Assembly: GCA_052143575.1 (NCBI GenBank)
Contig: JBKQSP010000076.1
Coordinates: 1-64,000, forward strand
Source: JAKACA01 sp052143575
GTDB lineage: Bacteria > Actinomycetota > Acidimicrobiia > Acidimicrobiales > Bog-793
Reading direction: 5' to 3'
Length of the DNA stretch: 64,000 nucleotides
Program-made: the position numbers and the translations under genes
The notes under the pieces: generated by a model
Seen by the model: the letters and a program-made list of their open reading frames with translations, nothing else
Databases searched by the model: none
What the model was told of the DNA's origin: nothing
Shown: piece after piece, positions 1 through 8,044 of the stretch
How the letters are laid out: each line of letters starts with the position of its first letter
Position numbering within the stretch: position 1 is the first letter of the stretch

Positions 1-636
1 CTGGAAGACGTCAGCGCGAGCGACGCACAGGGGCCGCTCGTCGCCGCCTTCAGGCGAGCAGAGGCTCGCGGGGTCGATATCGGCGCCGCACTCCCCCACC
101 TCGTCACAGCCCGCCCAATCGCTGAGGTCGACGACGTCGCTTCCGTGCTCCACCAACGCATCGAACGATTCACCCAAGCAGCCGGCCGCCGCCGAGTGGG
201 CAGCACCAACCTCATCGCCGGTCTCGTCCCCCGAGGCCTCAACGTCACCGATCCCGACCTCGCGCGAGCCCTCGAAGGACGCGATCGTGCCCTGCAGAGC
301 CGAGCCTGGAATCTCGCCCAAGAGGCCGTCACGAGCCGCGCCCCCTGGTTGCACCACCTCGGCGAGCCACCCGCCAACCCCTCCGCTCGGAACCAGTGGC
401 TCCAAGCTGTCTGCACTGTCGCCGCATACCGGGAGCGCTGGAGCATCGGCGACGACCACCGACCTCTCGGACCCGAAAACACCATTGTCAGCAGGGAGCA
501 AGCCGGCCAGCGCGAACTGGCACGGAGCGCTCTGCGACAGGCCGTCACTCTCAATCGCGGGCTCCGTGCGCAGTCGCAGGCAGTCGGAGCCACCGTAGAC
601 CCGAGCCGCAATATTGAGAGCGGAGTGGGAATTTGA
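1..636 (+). CDS. MobF/TrwC-type conjugative relaxase, C-terminal fragment (5' end outside window)
   Basis: The reading frame is open from the first base of the window to a TGA at 634-636, giving 211 residues of a larger protein. The segment with APWLHHLGEPP, then ARNQWL and YRERW is characteristic of the far C-terminus of actinobacterial TrwC/MobF relaxase-helicases, which nick the transfer origin and pilot single-stranded DNA in conjugation. The catalytic relaxase and helicase domains lie to the left of the window and cannot be seen. It is followed with a 4-base overlap by a small ORF and then a serine recombinase, so it belongs to an integrated conjugative or mobilizable element. The call rests on C-terminal pattern recognition only. 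Confidence 0.6.
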   Translation: MEDVSASDAQGPLVAAFRRAEARGVDIGAALPHLVTARPIAEVDDVASVLHQRIERFTQAAGRRRVGSTNLIAGLVPRGLNVTDPDLARALEGRDRALQSRAWNLAQEAVTSRAPWLHHLGEPPANPSARNQWLQAVCTVAAYRERWSIGDDHRPLGPENTIVSREQAGQRELARSALRQAVTLNRGLRAQSQAVGATVDPSRNIESGVGI

Positions 637-818
637 GCCCGGATCGCCCACAGAGTGCCAGGCCCACAATCTGCTCGCCGGAGAAGCCGGTACGGTCGGA
701 CTTGGTCGTCGACTTCATCCTCGCCGAGAGCTACCAGCTCCCGACTGAGGTTCTCCGCCGACTCCTGAAATTGATCCTTGACCAGGCCAGTCACCGCTCG
801 GAGCAACAGGCGAGCTAG
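633..818 (+). CDS. small hypothetical protein between relaxase and serine recombinase
   Basis: The 61-codon frame starts at TTG (633), overlapping the TGA of the relaxase fragment (TTGA), and stops at 816-818, three bases before the recombinase GTG. The product has a disordered proline-rich N-terminus followed by a probable amphipathic helical segment (around YQLPTEVLRRLLKLILDQ). No family is recognised. Its position directly before the integrase would suit an excisionase-like or accessory element protein, but nothing in the sequence proves this. The tight coupling on both sides is the main reason for calling it a gene; no good ribosome-binding site is seen. Confidence 0.4.
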   Translation: MSPDRPQSARPTICSPEKPVRSDLVVDFILAESYQLPTEVLRRLLKLILDQASHRSEQQAS

Positions 819-821
819 ACC

Positions 822-2444
822 GTGTCCATGCAGCGGTTTGCCTTCTATGGACGCGTGTCGACCGAGGACAACCAAGACCCCGCTGCGTCGAGGGCTTGGC
901 AGCTTCGACGCGCGACAGAGCTCGTCGCGCCAACGGGCACCATCGTTCGGGAGTTCTTCGACGTAGGCGTCAGCAGGTCACTTCCGTGGCAGCGGCGGCC
1001 GATGGCTGCTGAGCTCCTTCAGACGATCCGGGAGGGCAGGGCCGACTGGACTGCCATCGTCATCGGTGAACCACACCGTGCGTTCTACTCGAACCAGTTC
1101 TCGCTCACCTTCCCCCTGCTATGTCACTACGGCATCGCGCTGTGGGTTCCCGAGGTGGGCGGCCGGGTCGACCCGGACTCCGAGGCACACGACCTCATGA
1201 TGGCGATGTTCGGAGGACTCTCGAAGGCAGAGCGCGGACGGATCAGAACCCGAGTCAGGGCTTCCATGTCCTCGATGGCTGCCGACGAAGGTCGCTATCT
1301 CGGAGGCCGCCCGCCATTCGGCTACCGGTTGGTCGATGCCGGGCCCCATCCCAATCCGTCGAAGGCCGCCCACGGGAAACGGCTCCACCGGCTTGACATC
1401 GACCCGGTGACAGCTCCGGTGGTCGAGCGCGTTTACCGCGAGTACGCGGCAGGTCTCGGTCTTCGCTCAATCGCGACGCAACTAACTGCCGATGGCATCT
1501 TGTCTCCTGCGGCGTACGACCGGGCGAGAAATGCCCATCGCGACCCCACCGGCTGGGCATTCACCGCGGTGCGAGCGATCCTCGCCAACCCCGTCTATCG
1601 CGGCTACGCGACATGGGGCAAACAACAGAAGTTCGAGGAGCTCGTCGATCCCGACGACGTTGCGGCGGGCAACGTCACGCGCATGCGCTGGCGCCCGCGG
1701 ACCGAGTGGATCGAAGCGAGGCAGCAAACTCATCCAGCCCTTGTGAGCCAGGAGCTCGCCGAAGCGGTCGCCGAGCGCCTTGCCGCACGAAATCACGGAC
1801 GAAGCCACTCCCGAAACAGTCCTCATCCCTACCTTCTACGCGGCGTGTTGCAGTGCGGACTGTGCGACCGTCGCATGCAGGGTTCTGCTCGGTCCGGCGG
1901 GCGCATCCTCTACCGCTGCGAATATGGGAAGGATCGCGCTCTCCCGCAGGGTTGCGAGCATCCGCCGACCGTCTACGTCCGCGAAGACGCAATCGTCGGG
2001 CGGCTGGACAGCTGGCTGGCGTCGTTGGCAACGCCGGAGGCGTTGGCTGACGCTGCTCCCCCGGATTCCGATGTGAGCAACCTGAAACAGAGGCTCTCCG
2101 ACACCAACAGCAAACTGGCTCGACTCGTCGCCGCGATCGAGGCGGGTGGCGATGTCGAGGTACTCAATCCCCGAATCGCCGCACTATCGACAGAGCGACG
2201 CGAAGTAGAGCGTCAGCTCGCCTACCGCCGCAATCTTCGACCAGCCGGCGCCGCGGAGATTCGCGCCATGCTGTCCGAGCTCCGCGGGCTGGTATCTGTG
2301 CTCGAGTCGGCGGACCCGGCAGAGCGAGCGACGGTCTACGCCGACCTGGGTGTCAGCCTGAGATACGACCCTCGCGATCAGACTGTCCACGCGACCGCAG
2401 ATCTCTCGCGTGTCGTAAACGTGCGTGTCGGAGGGGGGACTTGA
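822..2444 (+). CDS. large serine recombinase (site-specific integrase of the mobile element)
   Basis: This 540-aa protein has the layout of large serine integrases. An N-terminal resolvase/invertase catalytic domain carries the nucleophile serine at about residue 13 (FYGRVSTEDN) and downstream arginines (LSKAERGRIRTRVRAS). Next comes a recombinase DNA-binding domain (GGRPPFGYR, then LGLRSIATQL). A zinc-ribbon follows with CGLCDRR and later cysteines, and then a C-terminal coiled coil (about residues 415-480). Start is GTG at 822; an in-frame ATG lies at 828. Such enzymes integrate or excise phages and ICEs by a double-strand-break, subunit-rotation mechanism. The stop codon TGA (2442-2444) lies inside the T-loop of tRNA-Leu on the opposite strand, placing the attachment site at or beside the tRNA 3' end. 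Confidence 0.9.
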   Translation: MSMQRFAFYGRVSTEDNQDPAASRAWQLRRATELVAPTGTIVREFFDVGVSRSLPWQRRPMAAELLQTIREGRADWTAIVIGEPHRAFYSNQFSLTFPLLCHYGIALWVPEVGGRVDPDSEAHDLMMAMFGGLSKAERGRIRTRVRASMSSMAADEGRYLGGRPPFGYRLVDAGPHPNPSKAAHGKRLHRLDIDPVTAPVVERVYREYAAGLGLRSIATQLTADGILSPAAYDRARNAHRDPTGWAFTAVRAILANPVYRGYATWGKQQKFEELVDPDDVAAGNVTRMRWRPRTEWIEARQQTHPALVSQELAEAVAERLAARNHGRSHSRNSPHPYLLRGVLQCGLCDRRMQGSARSGGRILYRCEYGKDRALPQGCEHPPTVYVREDAIVGRLDSWLASLATPEALADAAPPDSDVSNLKQRLSDTNSKLARLVAAIEAGGDVEVLNPRIAALSTERREVERQLAYRRNLRPAGAAEIRAMLSELRGLVSVLESADPAERATVYADLGVSLRYDPRDQTVHATADLSRVVNVRVGGGT

Positions 2445-2446
2445 AC
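2426..2446. other. candidate attachment site of the integrated element at the tRNA-Leu 3' end
   Basis: The recombinase gene runs into the 3' end and T-arm of tRNA-Leu and ends there. tRNA 3' ends are common integration sites, because the element restores the tRNA sequence. The second att copy would lie beyond the left edge of the window, so the core repeat cannot be delimited here. This is an inference from position. Confidence 0.35.
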
Positions 2447-2509
2447 CCCCACCCGGTTGCCCGGACTAGGCCCTCAACCTAGCGCGTCTGCCTATTCCGC
2501 CACTCCGAC
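2426..2509 (-). tRNA. tRNA-Leu (anticodon GAG)
   Basis: Read on the minus strand, the acceptor arms GTCGGAG and CTCCGAC pair perfectly over 7 bp with discriminator A. The anticodon stem CTAGG/CCTAG encloses the loop TTGAGGG with anticodon GAG. The T-loop is GGTTCAAGTCC, and a long variable region is present, as expected of a class II tRNA. No CCA is encoded. The 3' end overlaps the last codons of the serine recombinase on the other strand. Confidence 0.95.
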
Positions 2510-2644
2510 GTGGCACTGCGTAGACCGCCCTTCTCATGGCCGGCCGCCGACGACTCTAGCGCTCCGAAGCCGAAGACTTTCCCGTATCTGCCACTGAGCG
2601 GCGCCGGGCGATCCCGTCGCCGATGGCTCGCTGCACAGATCGGG

Positions 2645-4492
2645 CTACCCCGTGGTGCCCGCTGCGGGGCTCACCTGCAAGGACCAGTCCTGGGCGTTCC
2701 AGAAGATGCCAGCCCAGGTTGGGCTTACGCTGACGCCTCGGACGTCCGAGTCCCGCACCAGATCTGCGGCACCCTCGAACAACGGGATCGTCGGCACATC
2801 AAGCCAGAGGCGGGCGTCCGCCGCCATCACGAGGTTCTCGTCGTCGGTCGGGTTCAGGTTCGTCAATGCCTGCTGAAGGTCGCTCGCCACCACCGGGTCC
2901 TCGAGGCCGAACACGTCCCGGGTGACAACGCCGGCTCCGACTGCGCCCACCTCCGTTCCGACCGTGGCGGTGCCGGTTGTCGACAGACCTGACACGCGAC
3001 CTCGAGACACAACCGGCGGCACCGTCCTCGGCGGCAACACGGACCCCGAGTAGACCGTCAGCTGCGCGGCCGGGAAGGTCGAGAGGAGAAACGGCGCCAA
3101 GGCCATCTGATAACTGCCCCGCGGCAGGATCGTGCGAAGCATTGAGGCGAGCGGCACGACGCGCATGACCACGTCGATGCCAGCATCGCTCAGCTCGGCC
3201 TGGATGACTGCGGCTGCCCGTTGGACGACGGGGATGCCGGAGGGAACGAGAAACGAGAGGGCCACCGGCTGTCCGGCAGCAGTCTCCAACACGCCGTTGG
3301 CGCTTCGTGCGTAGCCGGCGGCTTCGAACGAGGCGAGCGCCGCCGTCAGGTCGTACTCGCCCGTTCCCCCGCCGGTGCCCGCCCCAGAGCTACCCGAGCC
3401 GGACGAGGAAGGACCGGATCCGGCCGGAAGCCCGAGGAGGAGGCGACTGTCATAGGGCACGATTGCGGAGTCGTCGAGGCCAACCGAGTCGGCGGCGATC
3501 TCGTCGAGGTACAGCGACTGCTCGATCCCGGTGCGGAAGGAGACGGAGCCGACCGTGGCGTCAGTCGTGTTGAAACACAGTTGCCACAGGGTCGGCGTGG
3601 CGGCCGTCGTCGCCGTGAGGGCGAGGCGGTCGTGGGCAGCCTCGGCCACCGCCTCCGCGACGGCGGCGCCGGCCGGCGCCTGCGCGATGTCGACGAGCCC
3701 TCCCTCGACGTCGCTCAAGGCCCGGTTGTCCGGCTCGACCTGCAACACGATGTGCGCCAAGACGGCTTTCGCGAGCCAGTAATGGGGGTTGCGGGAGAGC
3801 ACGAGTTGCTGACCCGGCGTGAACGAAGTGATCTCGAACGGCCCCCCGGAGATGACCCGGGATGCGTTGAAGCCCTGGAAGGCCGTCGCCCAGCCGTAGC
3901 GCTCCCCGATGTGAGCCGGCACGAGGTCGGCGAACAACGATTCCCACTCGGTGTACGGCTGCGAGAACCGGACGGTGATGGTGGATCCCCCGTTGCTGCC
4001 CGTGATGCTCGAGATGGCCTCGTAGCCGGCAGCCAGCCCGGGGAAGGGCAGATGCGGCGCCCACAGCACCTGCTGGTGCCAGTTGTAGATGAAGTCCGCC
4101 ACGCCGATCGGCGTGCCGTCCGACCAAACCGCCTTCGGGTTGAGCGTGTAGACGACCGTGAAGGGCGAGAGGCTGTCGACCTCGGCGTTCTCAACGAAAG
4201 CGGGTTCCGTCGCCGTCGCCATCTGTGAGTCCGTCACGAAGGCCTGAGGCCAGACCTGTTCCATCACCTCGGCCGTGATGGCGTTGGCACCTTGCGGCGA
4301 AGACGGGTTGAAGTTCGTCGGAAGGCTCGGCACGGCCACTACGACGGTGCCGCCCCTCTCGGAGCCCGGCTTGCTCGGTTGCGTGGTCGTCGCGCGAGGC
4401 ACCGACGTTGAGGTCGTGCAGGCCGCTGCGCTCGCCAGGACGGCGAGAGCTACGAGCAGGGCCGGGAGTTGCCTCGGCCTCAACCGCTCCAA
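2645..4492 (-). CDS. extracellular solute-binding lipoprotein, family 5 (oligopeptide/dipeptide type)
   Basis: The 615-aa product begins with a lipoprotein signal peptide: a hydrophobic stretch LLVALAVLASAAAC with the lipobox cysteine at about residue 25. A low-complexity linker and a family-5 solute-binding fold follow (GTPIGVADFIYNW and YTEWES-type segments). There is a Ser/Gly-rich insertion near residue 370. Family members capture peptides or similar ligands outside the membrane for an ABC importer. The gene is the last of the gap-pgk-tpiA-secG run and overlaps secG; TTG at 4492 is used here, but TTG at 4483 (TTGA overlap) is equally possible. No permease or ATPase gene adjoins it, so it is an orphan that may serve the importer at 34-38 kb or another one. 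Confidence 0.85.
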   Translation of the reverse strand: MERLRPRQLPALLVALAVLASAAACTTSTSVPRATTTQPSKPGSERGGTVVVAVPSLPTNFNPSSPQGANAITAEVMEQVWPQAFVTDSQMATATEPAFVENAEVDSLSPFTVVYTLNPKAVWSDGTPIGVADFIYNWHQQVLWAPHLPFPGLAAGYEAISSITGSNGGSTITVRFSQPYTEWESLFADLVPAHIGERYGWATAFQGFNASRVISGGPFEITSFTPGQQLVLSRNPHYWLAKAVLAHIVLQVEPDNRALSDVEGGLVDIAQAPAGAAVAEAVAEAAHDRLALTATTAATPTLWQLCFNTTDATVGSVSFRTGIEQSLYLDEIAADSVGLDDSAIVPYDSRLLLGLPAGSGPSSSGSGSSGAGTGGGTGEYDLTAALASFEAAGYARSANGVLETAAGQPVALSFLVPSGIPVVQRAAAVIQAELSDAGIDVVMRVVPLASMLRTILPRGSYQMALAPFLLSTFPAAQLTVYSGSVLPPRTVPPVVSRGRVSGLSTTGTATVGTEVGAVGAGVVTRDVFGLEDPVVASDLQQALTNLNPTDDENLVMAADARLWLDVPTIPLFEGAADLVRDSDVRGVSVSPTWAGIFWNAQDWSLQVSPAAGTTG

Positions 4493-4713
4493 CGAAGCGA
4501 CAACGCAACGGTGACGAACGCGAACACGAGCACGAACACGACGGTGATGCGGTCGAGGTTGCGCTCCGCCACGGTGGACCCGGCTGCTGACGAGCCGCTC
4601 GAGGCACCGAACATGTCGGACAGCCCACCCCCACGCCCGCTGTGCAGCAAGATCAACACGACGAGGCCGACGGCAACGATCACGTCGATCACCACCAGGA
4701 CGTCGGTCAACAC
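4480..4713 (-). CDS. secG: preprotein translocase subunit SecG
   Basis: The protein has 77 aa and two transmembrane helices (about residues 3-23 and 55-73), separated by a Gly/Ser-rich cytoplasmic loop with the family motif GRGGGLSDMFG. SecG is the small auxiliary subunit of the SecYEG channel in the cytoplasmic membrane. Length and topology match the family. It follows tpiA in the gap-pgk-tpiA-secG order common in actinobacteria, after a gap of about 125 bp. Confidence 0.93.
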   Translation of the reverse strand: MLTDVLVVIDVIVAVGLVVLILLHSGRGGGLSDMFGASSGSSAAGSTVAERNLDRITVVFVLVFAFVTVALSLRWSG

Positions 4714-4838
4714 GGAAAGGTCTCTCCTCGATCGATCACGGGCACGAAGTCGCTCGCGGCAACCGTGCAGGACGCCTCGTCACGCTATCACCGGGTCGCG
4801 CCGGCACCATTTCGCCCACGCGCCATGCGGGCGGCCGC

Positions 4839-5636
4839 TCACGCCCCGGCGTGCAGGATCGCCGAGAAGCCCACCGCATCGAGACTTGCCCCACCGACGA
4901 GGAGACCGTCGACGTCGGGGCAGGCCAGCATGGCGCCGGCGTTGTCGGCCGTGACCGAGCCGCCGTACTGCACCCGCACGGCCGCGGCGGCTTCCGATCC
5001 GGCGAGACGCTCGACGGCGCCCCGCACGCAGGCCGCCATCTCCTGGGCGTCTCCCGTACTGGCGACCTGCCCCGTGCCGATGGCCCAGATCGGCTCGTAG
5101 GCGACCACAAGGCGGCCGACGACGGCGCCGGGACGGCCTCCGAGTGCCGCCTCCAGCTGACCGACGACCTTCGTGGCGGCTCCGTTTCCCTGCCGCTCGC
5201 TCAGTGTCTCTCCGACACACAAGATGGGCGTCATCTCATGGCGCAGGACGGCGTCGAGCTTCGCCCGCACGATCTCGTCGGTCTCGCCACAGGCGCGCCG
5301 CTCGGAGTGGCCGACGATGACATAGCGCACGCCGAGCTTGGCGAGCATCTCGGCGCTCACCTCCCCCGTGAAGGGACCGCGGTCCTCGCTATGGCAGGTC
5401 TGGGCGCCGAGAGCAACCGGCACGGCGTCGGACTCGACGGCCGCCTGCACGGAGCGCAGCGAGGTAAAGGTGGGGTGGAGTGAGGCGACCCGTCCCGCAG
5501 GCACGGGGGAAACCCGCAGGATCGCCGCCAGCTTCTGAACGAACTGGATCGACTCGTAATGGTTGTGGTGCATTTTCCAGTTGCCGCTGATGAGCACCTC
5601 GCGCGGCAGGGCGCCGCGATCGTCAGCCGGCGTCAT
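4839..5636 (-). CDS. tpiA: triosephosphate isomerase
   Basis: This 265-aa TIM-barrel enzyme interconverts dihydroxyacetone phosphate and glyceraldehyde-3-phosphate in the cytoplasm. The catalytic lysine is in SGNWKMH, the histidine in VGHSERR, and the catalytic glutamate in VAYEPIWAIGTG. The phosphate-binding VQYGGSV and GLLVGGASL motifs are also present. The ATG at 5636 is chosen because it precedes the first TIM strand by about 17 residues; the frame is open upstream, but that part is antisense to pgk and not TIM-like. The start overlaps the end of pgk by 14 bases, implying translational coupling. Confidence 0.96.
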   Translation of the reverse strand: MTPADDRGALPREVLISGNWKMHHNHYESIQFVQKLAAILRVSPVPAGRVASLHPTFTSLRSVQAAVESDAVPVALGAQTCHSEDRGPFTGEVSAEMLAKLGVRYVIVGHSERRACGETDEIVRAKLDAVLRHEMTPILCVGETLSERQGNGAATKVVGQLEAALGGRPGAVVGRLVVAYEPIWAIGTGQVASTGDAQEMAACVRGAVERLAGSEAAAAVRVQYGGSVTADNAGAMLACPDVDGLLVGGASLDAVGFSAILHAGA

Positions 5637-6843
5637 AGCCGCCCGATGCCGTCCTCGCCAGCGACTCCCGCAAGGCGCGAAGGCCGGGAAGGTCGCCGTA
5701 CTCGAGAAGCTCCAGGGAGGCGCCACCGCCCGTCGAGATGTGGCCGATCCGATCCGCCAGGCCGTACCGGTTGATGGCAGCCACGCTGTCACCACCGCCG
5801 ATCACGGTGCGGCCGGGGCAGTCCGCCACGGCCTCTGCGACGGTTCTCGTGCCGGCCGCGAAGCGTTCGTCCTCGAACACGCCCATCGGGCCGTTCCACA
5901 GAACCGTGCCGGCCTCGGCGACGGCTTGGCGGAAGAGCTCGGCCGTCTCAGGCCCGATGTCGTAGCCCGTCCAGCCCTCTGGGATCGAGCGACCGAGCAC
6001 CTTGATCTCGTCGGATCGTCCCTCGATCGTGGCCGCCTCGCCGGCATCACCGAGACGTTCCTTCCCGCTGTCGATCCGCAGCTCGAGGCCGGGGGCGGCC
6101 GCCACGAAGTCGACCGGCAGGACGATGTTGTCCCGCTCCCTCAACAGCGTCCTGCACGCCTCGAGCTTCGACAGGTCGACCAAGGAGGCGCCTGAGCTCT
6201 CGCCGAGGGCCCGCGTGAAGGTGAAAGCCATGGCGCCACCGATGAGGAGGCGATCGGCGCGCTCGGCGAGCGTCTCGAGCAGGCCGAGCTTGTCGGCCAC
6301 CTTGGCACCGCCGATGATCACCACGAAGGGCCTCGCCGGGTTGTCGAGCAAGCTCCCGAGCTGCTCGACCTCTCGCTGCACGAGGCGACCGGCGGCGGAC
6401 GGCAGCAGCGCCGGCGGGCCCACGACGGAGGCATCGGCCCGGTGGCACACGCCAAAGGCGTCGTTGACGAAGCAGTCCTGGCCTTCCACCAGCTCGGCGA
6501 CGAAGGCCGGGTCGTTGGCCTTCTCGCCCGGTGAGAAACGGAGGTTCTCAAGCAGCTTCACGCCCGGGATCATGACCGAGAGCAGCTCTCTCACCGGCTC
6601 GACGTCGTAACGGGGATCGGGCGCTCCCGCCGGCCGGCCGAGGTGGGTGCAGGCCGTCACGCGGGCGCCCTTGTTGAGGAGCCAGGTGAGCGTCGGGAGT
6701 GCGGCCCGGATGCGGAAGTCATCCGTAACGATCCGCTTGCCGGACTCATCCTTGCCGAGGGGGACGTTGAGGTCGAGCCGCACGAGGACCCGCTTGCCAC
6801 GCAGCTCGCCGAGATCCTCGAGAACGGGGAGACGCTCTGTCAT
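5623..6843 (-). CDS. pgk: phosphoglycerate kinase
   Basis: This 406-aa enzyme of lower glycolysis transfers phosphate between 1,3-bisphosphoglycerate and ADP. Diagnostic segments are RVLVRLDLNVPL near the N-terminus, THLGRP (substrate binding), ENLRF, FVNDAFG, the hinge-region IIGGAKVADK, and the nucleotide-binding GGGDSVAAI and STGGGASLELLE near the C-terminus. Length is normal. The ATG overlaps the TGA of gap (ATGA), and its own 3' end overlaps tpiA, so the three glycolytic genes are translated as one coupled unit. Confidence 0.97.
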   Translation of the reverse strand: MTERLPVLEDLGELRGKRVLVRLDLNVPLGKDESGKRIVTDDFRIRAALPTLTWLLNKGARVTACTHLGRPAGAPDPRYDVEPVRELLSVMIPGVKLLENLRFSPGEKANDPAFVAELVEGQDCFVNDAFGVCHRADASVVGPPALLPSAAGRLVQREVEQLGSLLDNPARPFVVIIGGAKVADKLGLLETLAERADRLLIGGAMAFTFTRALGESSGASLVDLSKLEACRTLLRERDNIVLPVDFVAAAPGLELRIDSGKERLGDAGEAATIEGRSDEIKVLGRSIPEGWTGYDIGPETAELFRQAVAEAGTVLWNGPMGVFEDERFAAGTRTVAEAVADCPGRTVIGGGDSVAAINRYGLADRIGHISTGGGASLELLEYGDLPGLRALRESLARTASGGYDAG

Positions 6844-7874
6844 GACCTACCGACCACACGACAGAGGTCGATGAGCCGGTTGGAGTAGCCCCATTCGTTG
6901 TCGTACCAGCCGAGCGCCTTGACGAGCGTGGAAGCCTCGTCGAGGGCTATCGCCATCGTGAGGGTGGAGTCGAAGGTGCACGAAGCCGGGCGACCGACGA
7001 TGTCGCTCGACACGATCTGGTCCTCGCTGTACTCGAGGACTGAGGACAGCGGGCCCTCCGAGGCGGCCGACCGGAACGCCTCGTTGACGTCGCCGGCGGT
7101 CACCGCCGCTCCCAAGACGGCCGTGAGATCGGTGATTGAGCCGTCCACGACGGGTACTCGGAGGGACTGCCCGTCGAGGCGACCCTTCATCGCCTCGAGC
7201 ACGAGGCTCGTCGCCCGCGCCGCCCCCGTCGACGACGGCACGATGTTGACGGCGGCCGCTCTCGCCCGTCGCAGGTTGTCGCGCCCGAGGTCGAGCAGCT
7301 CCTGGTCGTTCGTGTAGGCGTGCACGGTCGTCATGAGGCCTTGGCGCAGCCCGAAGGCGTCGTCCAGCACCTTCACCATCGGAACGAGACAGTTCGTCGT
7401 GCACGACGCGTTCGAGACGACGACATGGCGAGCGGGGTCGAAGTCGCCGTCGTTCACGCCGACCACGAAGGTGGCGTCGGCGTCCTTCGAGGGGGCCGAG
7501 ATGATCACCCGGGAGGCGCCCGCCTCGATGTGCCCGAGGGCGGCGGCACGCGTCGTGAAGCGGCCCGTCGACTCGATGACGACGTCGACGCCCAGGTCGC
7601 CCCAACCGAGCGCCTTCGGGTCGGCCTCCCGCAGGATGGCCACCTCGCGGCCGGCGATGCGCAGTCCGCTCGCCGTCTCCTCGACGGCGTGGCGCAGGCG
7701 ACCGTGTGTCGAGTCGTAGGCGATGAGGTAGGTCGAGACCTCCCGGCTCACCATGTCGTTGACGGCGACGAGATCCACGTCGGCACCGGTGCCGTCGGCG
7801 TCGAGCTCGAGGAGGGCGCGGAGGAAGTTTCTCCCGATGCGGCCGAAACCGTTGATACCGACCCTCACAGTCAC
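6840..7874 (-). CDS. gap: glyceraldehyde-3-phosphate dehydrogenase, type I
   Basis: This 344-aa NAD(P)-dependent dehydrogenase carries the Rossmann start VGINGFGRIGRN, the active-site cysteine motif SNASCTTNCL, and the C-terminal WYDNEWGYSNR. The start is GTG at 7874, with AAAGGG about nine bases upstream; an internal GTG six bases later is an alternative. An open frame reaches further upstream but has no homologous content. It heads the gap-pgk-tpiA-secG unit. The 170 bases between it and yvcK are where most actinobacteria carry whiA. Confidence 0.97.
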   Translation of the reverse strand: MTVRVGINGFGRIGRNFLRALLELDADGTGADVDLVAVNDMVSREVSTYLIAYDSTHGRLRHAVEETASGLRIAGREVAILREADPKALGWGDLGVDVVIESTGRFTTRAAALGHIEAGASRVIISAPSKDADATFVVGVNDGDFDPARHVVVSNASCTTNCLVPMVKVLDDAFGLRQGLMTTVHAYTNDQELLDLGRDNLRRARAAAVNIVPSSTGAARATSLVLEAMKGRLDGQSLRVPVVDGSITDLTAVLGAAVTAGDVNEAFRSAASEGPLSSVLEYSEDQIVSSDIVGRPASCTFDSTLTMAIALDEASTLVKALGWYDNEWGYSNRLIDLCRVVGRS

Positions 7875-8044
7875 CTCGTCACCCTTTCGTCGCTGTCCGA
7901 CTGGCTCGTACGGACGCGAACCTACTGCCCGAGGCGCCCGCTCCCGCAGGTCATGCTCGCAGAGGCGACCTCCGGTCGCAAGCGTCCGGCCCGTCACCGC
8001 TGCCGACATCGCCGTGCTGGGCGGGCTCGTGACCGGCCCCGCCG
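7875..8044 (-). promoter_or_regulatory. yvcK-gap intergenic region, probable leader/promoter of the gap operon
   Basis: This 170-base gap holds no credible coding frame on either strand. It is the longest break in the minus-strand run from uvrC to secG, so a separate gap-operon promoter is likely here. I could not pick out a convincing -35/-10 pair by eye. Confidence 0.3.
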
